From: Bacteroidota bacterium
GTDB lineage: Bacteria; Bacteroidota; Bacteroidia; Flavobacteriales; Weeksellaceae
Length of the DNA: 43,944 nt
Direction: 5' to 3'
Assembly (NCBI GenBank): GCA_023458535.1
Contig: JAEWYW010000007.1
Coordinates: forward strand, 1-43,944
Position 1 is the first letter of the stretch. The number at the start of each line of letters is the position of its first letter. The notes under the pieces were generated by a model. That model saw only the letters and a list, made by a program, of their open reading frames with translations. It did not search any database and was not told where the DNA came from. The translations under genes and the position numbers were made by a program. Below are positions 23,220 through 31,300 of the stretch, piece after piece.

Positions 23220-23291
23220 GGCCCGTTCGTCTATCGGTTAGGACCTCAGATTTTCATTCTGGTAAGAGGGGTTCGATTCCCCTACGGGCTA
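23220..23291 (+). tRNA. tRNA-Glu (anticodon TTC), second copy
   Basis: A 72-base cloverleaf: acceptor GGCCCGT/ACGGGCT with discriminator A, anticodon stem TCAGA/TCTGG with loop TTTTCAT, and T arm AGGGG/CCCCT. It has the same anticodon as the tRNA upstream but differs in the acceptor stem, D loop and anticodon stem, so it is an old duplicate. CCA is not encoded. Confidence 0.97.
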
Positions 23292-23292
23292 C

Positions 23293-23329
23293 AAAAATCC
23301 TCAGATTTATTTCTGAGGATTTTTTGTTT
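23293..23329 (+). terminator. Terminator of rpsT and tRNA-Glu
   Basis: AAAAATCCTCAGA (23293-23305), loop of six, TCTGAGGATTTTT (23312-23324), then more T: a 13-bp stem two bases after the tRNA. Confidence 0.9.
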
Positions 23330-23337
23330 TTCAACAT

Positions 23338-23382
23338 AAAAATAAAATCCCTCAATATATTGTACTGAAGGATTTTATTTTT
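23338..23382 (-). terminator. Terminator of the small outer-membrane protein gene
   Basis: AAAAATAAAATCC (23338-23350) pairs with GGATTTTATTTTT (23370-23382), with a few more pairs inside. It lies 8 bases after the stop of the gene at 23391 on the - strand. Confidence 0.8.
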
Positions 23383-23390
23383 AACGGATG

Positions 23391-24053
23391 TTAGAATAAA
23401 TTAACGCTCACAAAACCACCAAAATTATTCTCGTTATGCTTCATTGGTCCATACCAGTCGAAATTGCTGGCAATACCAAATGTAACATCTCTGTAGGTTA
23501 ATCCTAGCCTTAACATCACGTACGACCTTGAGTGAAAATCGAATCCTGTATTGTGCGTGTACAAACCTTGAATTCTGGTATATAAATTAAATTTCTCATT
23601 CAATTTTGGTTTGTATTCAACTAAGCCTAAAACATCCAGATTGGCATTTTTGGACAAATCAATCCTTGGGTTGGCAACGACTAACAATTCAGGAGTTCCG
23701 TAAGAATAAATAACACCTGCTGAAGGACGAATTCCATCAATAGGATTCCAGATAAAACCACCAGAAATATCCAAACCTTTAACGATAGTATAAGTAAGAT
23801 TTCCTTGCAGCATATAATCATTAACATTAGATTCTCCCCATTCCGGCTGCAAGTTGGTGACACCAAAGAAACCCAATTTTGGAACGCTCTGAAGTTTCTT
23901 GTTCACAATCATTTGATACGCAAACGCACGGTTTCCAACAAAAGCTTCCATAGATATAGGTGGATTTCTTACCGCAGGAGCTTCTTGAGCATTGAAATGA
24001 GAAGAAATGGATAGTAAAGCAGCACTCAGGATGCTTGTTTTTAAGAATTTCAT
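23391..24053 (-). CDS. Small outer-membrane beta-barrel protein, unknown function
   Basis: 220 residues with a signal peptide (about 1-22, ending ISSHFNAQ). The rest alternates short amphipathic strands with tight turns and ends in phenylalanine (FGGFVSVNLF), as in outer-membrane barrels of 8-10 strands. GLDISGGFIWNPIDGIRPSAG and FTLGIASNFDWYG-like strands are recognisable, but I cannot name the family. It has its own -7 element and terminator. An AraC regulator gene lies just upstream on the same strand and might have controlled it. Confidence 0.7.
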   Translation of the reverse strand: MKFLKTSILSAALLSISSHFNAQEAPAVRNPPISMEAFVGNRAFAYQMIVNKKLQSVPKLGFFGVTNLQPEWGESNVNDYMLQGNLTYTIVKGLDISGGFIWNPIDGIRPSAGVIYSYGTPELLVVANPRIDLSKNANLDVLGLVEYKPKLNEKFNLYTRIQGLYTHNTGFDFHSRSYVMLRLGLTYRDVTFGIASNFDWYGPMKHNENNFGGFVSVNLF

Positions 24054-24072
24054 TGTACAAATATTATTTCCG

Positions 24073-24080
24073 CAAAAATA
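24073..24080 (-). promoter_or_regulatory. -7 element of the small outer-membrane protein gene
   Basis: TATTTTTG on the - strand, 20 bases before the ATG at 24053. The nearest TTG is 25 bases upstream, slightly beyond the usual spacing. Confidence 0.4.
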
Positions 24081-24121
24081 AATTCAAAACAAAGAAAATG
24101 GAAGTCAAAAATAGGCCAAAA

Positions 24122-25022
24122 CTAGTAATTTTCAATCATTTTTCGGTACTGCAAAGGCGTTTGAGACGTTAAGCGTTTAAAGAATTTGCCGAAATAAGAC
24201 GCATCTATAAAGCCCAGATCAAATGCTATCTCACTAATGTCTTTGGAGGTTTGAAGCAATAAAACCTTGGCCTCCTGCAAAACAATTTCGTTGTGTATGC
24301 TTTGAGCAGACTTTCCGTATTTGGTTTTAACAATTTTGTTCAAATGATTGGGAGAAATATGGAGAAGCTGTGCGTACTCGGTTAATCTAAAACCTTCTTT
24401 CAAATGGAGATTTACCAACTTAACATATTCTATGGCAAGATCTCTCTTTTTCGGAAGATGAATATTTCTTTTTTGCTTCTGACGAAATTATTTCTGTGAT
24501 GACGGTTCTCAGATATTGTGCTAATACTATTTTATTCTGCGTCCAATTGTCCTGATAAAGCTGATTCATGATTTTTAATAAATCACATATTCTATCCATA
24601 ACCGCCGTACTTAAATGCAGTTTTGAGTTATCTACATCACTGGGTTGCCACTGTAAAAGCAAGTGCGTGTCTGCTAAAAATTCATCTGAAAAATGACAGT
24701 AATATCCTTCTAAATCTTCTGAAAAAAAATCTGTTGTAGACACCTGTAATTGGGGAACACACATCAACTCATTCTGCTTAATTTCAAAAGTTTTAATCCC
24801 AAACTGCCTTGTGGAATAGCCTTTTGTAACAAGAAGAAAATCATTAACTGTTTTACGGTGAGGTGGGAAAGGCAGTCTCAGTTTTATGCTGTGATCACTA
24901 AGCGAATGGATAAAAAAATCGTTGACACTTGCCCGTAAGGAATCTAAATGAGGTGCAAATTCAATAAATTGATTTTTAAAATCAAAAGGTTTAAAAATTG
25001 AAATGTTATTTTTAATATTCAA
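24122..25022 (-). pseudogene. AraC-family transcriptional regulator, split by a frameshift
   Basis: Two adjacent frames make one AraC protein. The upstream frame carries the cupin-like sensor domain (NDFLLVTKGYSTRQFGIKTF, ELMCVPQ, YYCHFSDEF); the downstream frame (24122-24418) carries the two-helix-turn-helix AraC domain (LTEYAQLLHISPNHLNKIVK and ISEIAFDLGFIDASYFGKFFKR). They part at a run of five T (24447-24451, A5 on the coding strand). With four A the frame would read SSSEKRDLAIEYVKLVNLHL straight into the HTH part, so one inserted base explains the break. It may be a real mutation, a switchable tract or a sequencing error. The start is unclear: TTG at 25022 is proposed, 23 bases after the yihY stop; the open frame also runs up to GTG at 25106. 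Confidence 0.75.
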
Positions 25023-25045
25023 TTTGAAACTTTTTAAAATTGAAA

Positions 25046-25978
25046 TTATGAATTTTCCTGCTCTTTCTCTCTCTGCAGATCGTTGTACAATTTTGAAGAA
25101 CTCCACTTGGCATGCGCCGAAGGTTTTATGCTATAGCCTTTTTTGTAACTGTAAACTTTCGTAAAAATCGCCCCGAAGAAAATGAGTGTACATGAGTAAT
25201 TGATCCACATCATAATAAGAATTACCGTACCAGCGGCACCATAAGATGACGTTGGTTTAAAGTTGGAAAAATACAAACTCATTAAGAATTTACCGATTGT
25301 GAACAGAACAGCAGTAAGAAAAGCCCCTGTCCAGACAGATCTCCAGGCAATATTAACATCGGGTAGCACCTTAAACATCAATGCAAACAAAACTACGACC
25401 ATGATGAAGCCCAGTCCGAAATTCACCAACTCCATCAGCTGATAGGTTTCAAAGCCAAATTGATAGGTGATATAGTTGTTTAAAAGGCTGATGAGAGAAG
25501 TTAAAAGCATACTGCTCATCATGAGAAATCCGATGATAAGTATCATTCCTAATGAATTGGCTCTATCTAATAAAAATTTTACAAATGCTTTTTTAGGTGC
25601 CGGCTGCACATCCCAAAGTTCATCCAAAGATTTTTGCAATTGGAAAAACAAAGTTGTTGCCCCAAAAACCAATGAAGCGATCCCGATAATTTTCATTATC
25701 AGACTCTGCTTATCAATAAGAGAACCGGCAATCATCTCTTCAATACTTTTAGCAGCTTCAGGTCCCATTACACCAGCAATTTGGTGATTAATTTCACCTT
25801 GAATAGCCTCAGCACCAAAAAAATAACCTGCCAACCAGATAATAATAATCAGCAATCCCGGAATTGAAAATATTGCATAATACGCCATGCTCGTAGAATC
25901 GCTGCTGGCTGAGGAATTGCTCCACTCCTTAAACGAATCTCTGAGAACCTCCCAATAAAATTTTATTCCTTCCACCAT
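25046..25978 (-). CDS. YihY/BrkB-family inner-membrane protein
   Basis: 310 residues with six membrane segments in the order of the YihY (BrkB) family, earlier misannotated as RNase BN. Family marks are SDSTSMAYYAIFSIPGLLIIII near the first segment (about 25-46), FFQLQKSLDELWDVQPAP (about 110-127), RSVWTGAFLTAVLFTIGK, and YGAAGTVILIMMWINYSCTLIFFGAIFTKVY near the last. Its function is not established. It lies 11 bases after tamL, so it is the third gene of the tamB-tamL operon. The C-terminal tail is basic and cytoplasmic. Confidence 0.9.
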   Translation of the reverse strand: MVEGIKFYWEVLRDSFKEWSNSSASSDSTSMAYYAIFSIPGLLIIIIWLAGYFFGAEAIQGEINHQIAGVMGPEAAKSIEEMIAGSLIDKQSLIMKIIGIASLVFGATTLFFQLQKSLDELWDVQPAPKKAFVKFLLDRANSLGMILIIGFLMMSSMLLTSLISLLNNYITYQFGFETYQLMELVNFGLGFIMVVVLFALMFKVLPDVNIAWRSVWTGAFLTAVLFTIGKFLMSLYFSNFKPTSSYGAAGTVILIMMWINYSCTLIFFGAIFTKVYSYKKGYSIKPSAHAKWSSSKLYNDLQREKEQENS

Positions 25979-25989
25979 GCTGTTTTGTA

Positions 25990-28314
25990 TTAAAATGGAT
26001 AACCGATGGCAATATTGAGCATTAAATTATCCCGTCGCCATGTTTTGTTTCCAAAATCTATTTTATTGAACATCCAACGATTGTCTTCCTCATAATAAGG
26101 TACGCGCAAAGGCATAGCCAAATCGAGACGGAGAATAAGGATAGAAAAATCTAAACGTAAACCCACTCCCGCGCCGACTGCAATTTCTTTCATGAAATCT
26201 TTAGAGAATTTCGCACCTGGTTTTAATGGATCATCTTTCAACAACCATATATTACCTGCATCAGCAAACACCGCCGCATTTAAAAATTTATAAATATTGG
26301 CTCGGTACTCCGCATTAAGTTCCAATTTTACATCTCCCGACTGATCGTAAACAAATTGATCATCCTGGTTGCGTGGATCGTAGCTGCCCGGCCCTAAAGT
26401 TCTTGCTCTAAAGGCTCTAATACTGTTACTCCCTCCCACAAAAAACTGTCTTGAAAATGGTATGTATTCGGAGTTGCCATACGGAACTGCAATCCCACCG
26501 ATAAATCTTGTCGCAAAAGAGGATTTTTCTTTTATTTTATGGTAAAATCTTACATCGTGTTCCATTTTAGCATACTGACTGAAAGGAACGTTGAAGATGT
26601 CTTTCTGTTTGCCTACTTTAGCATTCGCGCCCGTTACCAAACCCGCAATTGTTCCTGCAATATCTGCTGAACCTTTATAGTAAAAGGTATTTTTAATCGG
26701 CAACATGGTATTGGTGTAGGTATAGCTGTAAGTAGGACCGAAAATAAGCTGTTTTTCAACAATTCTTCTTAATGAAGGATTGTTTTCAGTTTTTGCAAGG
26801 TATTCTGGCGTCACATTCTGTGGTGCTACTAATGTGATATCAATAACTTTCAGTTCGTGCTCTTTTCGGGCATTTTCTTTCCAATTGTATCCAAAGTTCG
26901 CATTAAAATTGTGCAAAGTGTACTGCTTGGTTCTGTTTTGGAATTCGTAGCCCAAGCCGATATTTGTTCTTGGGACAAAAGCACTTGAGGAATTAAATTT
27001 AAAAGGTGCTACAATTCTCGGAATGGAAAGCTGTGCATTTAGACCACCTCTAAAAATATTGTTTCCGTCGCCTTTGTTTCCTCCCATTTGAACATCAAAA
27101 CCACCAAAAGCCGAAACTTTAAACTGCTCAGCACCTTTAAAAATATTTCTATGCGTCCAGTTCAAGTTCAGCTCACTACCAGCATAGTTCGCAGAATTTG
27201 TTTTTCCTAAAGCTTCCAATCTTAAAGATTTAAATTCTTTAGGCGTTAGAAGATAATACACATCAAATTTATGATTGGCAGAATCAGAAACGATGAATTC
27301 ATTTTTCACGAATTTGAAAACACCCAAATTGATGAGCCTGTTTAAGCTCAAATTGTGATCGTAACGGTTGTAAAGATCTCCTTTCTCAAAATACAATGCC
27401 CTGTCGAAAACTCTGGGTTTGAATTTTTTGTCAGGATCGATGATGTATCTGTCGTTGTATGGTGTTATGGAATCGGTATTCATGGGAATACTGTACTTCC
27501 CTGCCCTTACATCCTGAATTTTATAATCTGGAAAAACGACTACTTTATCTATGGTAAATTGTTCCTTAGAAATTTCCGGCGTATTGTTTTTCAGCTTTAC
27601 AAAAAGCTCAACTTTTTGGTTTTTAGTCACCGTGCTGTCTGCCTGAACGATGATGTTGTCTGGATGAAAGTAATAAAATCCCTTTTCTTTCAGCTTTGCA
27701 TCAATGCGTTCACGCTCTGCTTTTATCACGTCCAAATCGAAAGGATCGCCCACTTTTAGAAGGGTTTTATCCTTTACCAATTGTATTTCTTTATTAATTA
27801 CAGATGAATCTGCAGGGAAATTAACCGAAGATATGGTGTAACGCTGACCAGGTTTTACTGTATAAATTACCTTAGCTTTTTTGTTCTTCGAAATGGTATC
27901 GTAACTTGCTTTAGCATTAAAATATCCCTTATTTTCTGCGTAGTTTACAATAATATTTTTATTGAATTCTTTATCAACATTCCCTAAAAGAACTGGCTTT
28001 TCTCCTACTTTATATTTCAACCAATATTTGAAACCTTTTTGTTTTTTAGGCTCGCTGGTAATATTGTAGAAATACAATTTGGGGCGTAAACCTAATATGG
28101 AAGAATTTGGTTTTGGACTGAGTTTGTCTTTTATCTGATCCTCAAGGGCAGATTTCTCCTTCTTGGTAAGAGAATCGCTTACGATGTCTACTTTTGCACC
28201 CGTATACAACATTTCTCCTTCCTTCAGAAACCTTGTATTACTGCACGACGCCAAACTAACTATAGAGGCAGCAACTGCGGTATATTTTAAATAAAATTGA
28301 AGGTTAGTTTTCAT
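25990..28314 (-). CDS. TamL: lipoprotein-type TamA/BamA-family outer-membrane protein
   Basis: 774 residues: lipoprotein signal with C24 (SLASCSNTRFLKEGEMLYTG), three or so POTRA repeats (about 35-350, e.g. VIYTVKPGQRYTISSVNFP) and a 16-strand Omp85 barrel (about 360-774). The barrel signature appears as FFVGGSNSIRAFRARTLGPGSYDP. TamL is the Bacteroidota variant of TamA, distinguished by its lipid anchor; TamA and TamB assist assembly of outer-membrane proteins and lipid transport. Its start overlaps the end of tamB by 11 bases, so the partners are translationally coupled. Confidence 0.9.
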   Translation of the reverse strand: MKTNLQFYLKYTAVAASIVSLASCSNTRFLKEGEMLYTGAKVDIVSDSLTKKEKSALEDQIKDKLSPKPNSSILGLRPKLYFYNITSEPKKQKGFKYWLKYKVGEKPVLLGNVDKEFNKNIIVNYAENKGYFNAKASYDTISKNKKAKVIYTVKPGQRYTISSVNFPADSSVINKEIQLVKDKTLLKVGDPFDLDVIKAERERIDAKLKEKGFYYFHPDNIIVQADSTVTKNQKVELFVKLKNNTPEISKEQFTIDKVVVFPDYKIQDVRAGKYSIPMNTDSITPYNDRYIIDPDKKFKPRVFDRALYFEKGDLYNRYDHNLSLNRLINLGVFKFVKNEFIVSDSANHKFDVYYLLTPKEFKSLRLEALGKTNSANYAGSELNLNWTHRNIFKGAEQFKVSAFGGFDVQMGGNKGDGNNIFRGGLNAQLSIPRIVAPFKFNSSSAFVPRTNIGLGYEFQNRTKQYTLHNFNANFGYNWKENARKEHELKVIDITLVAPQNVTPEYLAKTENNPSLRRIVEKQLIFGPTYSYTYTNTMLPIKNTFYYKGSADIAGTIAGLVTGANAKVGKQKDIFNVPFSQYAKMEHDVRFYHKIKEKSSFATRFIGGIAVPYGNSEYIPFSRQFFVGGSNSIRAFRARTLGPGSYDPRNQDDQFVYDQSGDVKLELNAEYRANIYKFLNAAVFADAGNIWLLKDDPLKPGAKFSKDFMKEIAVGAGVGLRLDFSILILRLDLAMPLRVPYYEEDNRWMFNKIDFGNKTWRRDNLMLNIAIGYPF

Positions 28315-31300
28315 CTTTTTCTATTGTTGTATTGGTTTTTTCCTGATTTCTTCGCCTTTGATTTTGCTTATTTTTCTGGAAAATTTCTCTAAATTTATTA
28401 TAATCCAAGGTGATTACAAAGCCTACTCCTGTTTCTACAATTTGTCCTTGTAATGCCACTTGATACTGATTTTTACGATAAGCTCGCAACATATATCTTC
28501 CGTCTTTTGAAAGACTGTAATCTACACTTACATCACCTGCAATATTTGTGGTTTGTTCATTTTGTCGAGCTTCACCTTCCAATCCGAAGTTACTTCCGAT
28601 GGTTACCTTTAATCGGTCATTCAATAATTTTTTGCTGATATCGACATTCAGATCTGTTCTAGTGTTTTTAGAACCGGTAGAATAATCATCTGTTGATTCC
28701 AAATCAAAATTAAGGTCTACACCTTTAATCAAATCTGATGCTAGGTTGTTCAACTGTTGCGATAAAATTCTACTCACACTCTGTCTCGCCATGGTTTCTG
28801 CGGAAGTTCCCACACCACTATCGAATGGATTTTCGCCTACAAACCTGTTGAGGAGTAAGAGTGCAAAAACCTGTTTGTTCATCTCCGAAGGTTCGGTTCT
28901 CAGCTGACCTAATTTTGTTTTGGTATTGTCTATAACCGAAGTAGCAACAGAAGGGTTATCATCATCCATGGTGATATCGAAAGTGATATCTGGTTTCATG
29001 AGTTCGCCTTTCAGCTGAAGCAATGTATTAAAAGGAATTTTCTGTTTGTACATATTAATTTCTGATGCCGACAAACCACTCAACTGCTGTTCAACTAAAT
29101 CTATAGGTGGAGCTTCTGTTTTATAGACAGCTGTAATATTGAGATCCGCAGACATCGGCTCTCCCGTCCAAGTAATGGTACTTCCTTTTTGAATATCAAA
29201 TTTACGTTTCAACAAGCTTACAGACATTTCGTAAGCACCTTTTTCCACTTCATACACACCCACCAAAGTCGTTTTTCCTGAAGGATCAATACCACCAGTA
29301 AGTTCGGCTTCACCTTGAAGTTTTACAAAATCTCCATTGGCCTTATCTATAAGCAATGATATTTTAGCTTCTTTATTTACTTCAATATTCACATTAACAT
29401 CCATGCCTTTCATCTTTGTTTGAGACGAAATGGTGTCTTGTTTAATAGTGCCTTGGAGTGCTACCTGATCCTGATCGATAAACTCTACGATACCTTCCCT
29501 ATCTTGTAATGTTGGTGAAGATTGTGGTAGCACAAAAGTGAAATCTGTTTTATCGGTGACCGTCAATTTTCCATCTACCTTAGGCAAATCAAGATTTCCT
29601 TTGATGTTTAGGTTGGTATCTACTGCCAGAACACCATACATCATTTTGTTCATGTCTTCTTTTGAATCCACTACCTTGAAATCGTTGCCCCGAACTTTTA
29701 AATCGAAAGCAAAATCTTTGTAAGTCTGTGTAAGTACAGCACCATCTATGGATAGTGCATTGCCATCGGCATCATTAATCTTAAATCGGTTGAATTCAAT
29801 ACCTCTCGAAGTGAAGTTGATGGGATCATTGATGTTTTTAAAATTGCTTCCCAATTGTGTAATTCCCAATCCCACATTATTAAACTTCACCTGACCTATG
29901 ATGTTGGGACTTGAAGTAGTTCCTGTAATTTTTAAATTCCCAGAAAGATATCCCTCTGCATTCTCAATGTTCTTCATGCTGAAGGCTTCCACTGCTTTCA
30001 TCTGAAGTTTGTTCATATCCATATTCAGGTTGAAACTGGAATTTCCAGCGTTGTAGTCGCCCAATATTTTAACATCGTTGTCATTTCCTGTAAGGGCAAT
30101 GTTGGCATCGAAGATTTTAGGTCTTGTATTTTGAATTTTTGCGGTAACATCACCTACTGGGTTTCCAAAAATACCCAAGTCGGTAATTTTCAGATCCGAT
30201 GTTAACGTCATATTGTTTTTCAAATCCCTAATCTGTGCTGTACCATTAATGGTACCTTTGGCAAGCAAATCTTCTTTTTTCACCATTTCGGTAATGGTTT
30301 CAATTTTGAAATTTGAAATATTGATATTTAGAGGACTGTTAGGAACATTCGTTTCGGAATTAATACCTATCTGACTTTCACCATTGCTCAACACAAAATT
30401 ATTGGCAAGTATTCCACGGTTGCCGAACTGTATAAAATTACCTTCTGCAACGTTCCAATTGTCGTAATTCAATTTTAAACCGTCCGAACGCAGACTAATT
30501 TCTGTCACCTGATTCAGAGATTTTGCATTCCCTGCAATTAAAAACTGAACAACATCTTTATCGTCTTTTGTGGTAAGATTATAATTGATGATATTATTGG
30601 CTACATCACCTACCAAATCAAGTTTTTTAAGTTCGAGATCGGCATTTTTTACATTTGCGATACTCAGGTTATACTGCAATGCATTGTTGTCGTTATTGAT
30701 GGTTAAAACTGCATTTTCTATACTGTTTTCACCATAAAGAAGCTGAGGAATTTTACCGTCCACCAAGAGTTTTTGATTGTCGGCATCATAGTTACCCGTG
30801 AGCGTAATGGTCTCGAAGCTTTTTAAATCAGGAACAAATTTTCTAATTAAATCGTCATTCTTGATTACCGCATTGAAATTAAAATACTGATGCGGATCTA
30901 TTTTTTTCTGAACAGAACTTCCCTTTTGAAATTGATAATATTGATTGATTGTATTTTGCAGCGAACCAATTATTTGTGTGAGTTTGTACTTTCCATTCAA
31001 AGCAATATCCGCAATTTGAGACTTAAGTGTTATTTGGTTCAAACTGTCTGTAGAAACTGCCTTTAATAACATTTCCTGTACAGGATAAATCTCTTTGGTA
31101 TCCGAAATGGCAAAATCTTTTAAATTGAGATAACCGTTCAAAGCATCTAGATTGAGACTTGAAAAATCTCCATCAATATTACCTGCCAATATCATCGGCT
31201 TGTCGTAGAATCCGAGTTTGTTCAAATCTAATTTTTGGATGGAACCATTTACTTTAACAGTAGGATTTTTTTCATTATAAACACCCGAAGCCGTCAATTT

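Noticed and set aside
22784..23291. tRNA-Glu pair as an integration (att) site
   Set aside because: No integrase gene, no direct repeat of a tRNA 3' end beyond the two complete tRNAs, and core genes on both sides.
23293..23382. Two hairpins in a row, considered as a structured RNA or attenuator
   Set aside because: Each has its own T run on a different strand and directly follows a gene end, so two ordinary terminators explain them.
24122..24418. A separate small AraC-type DNA-binding protein
   Set aside because: Its only start is an internal TTG and the sensor half lies directly upstream in the neighbouring frame, so it is one frameshifted gene.
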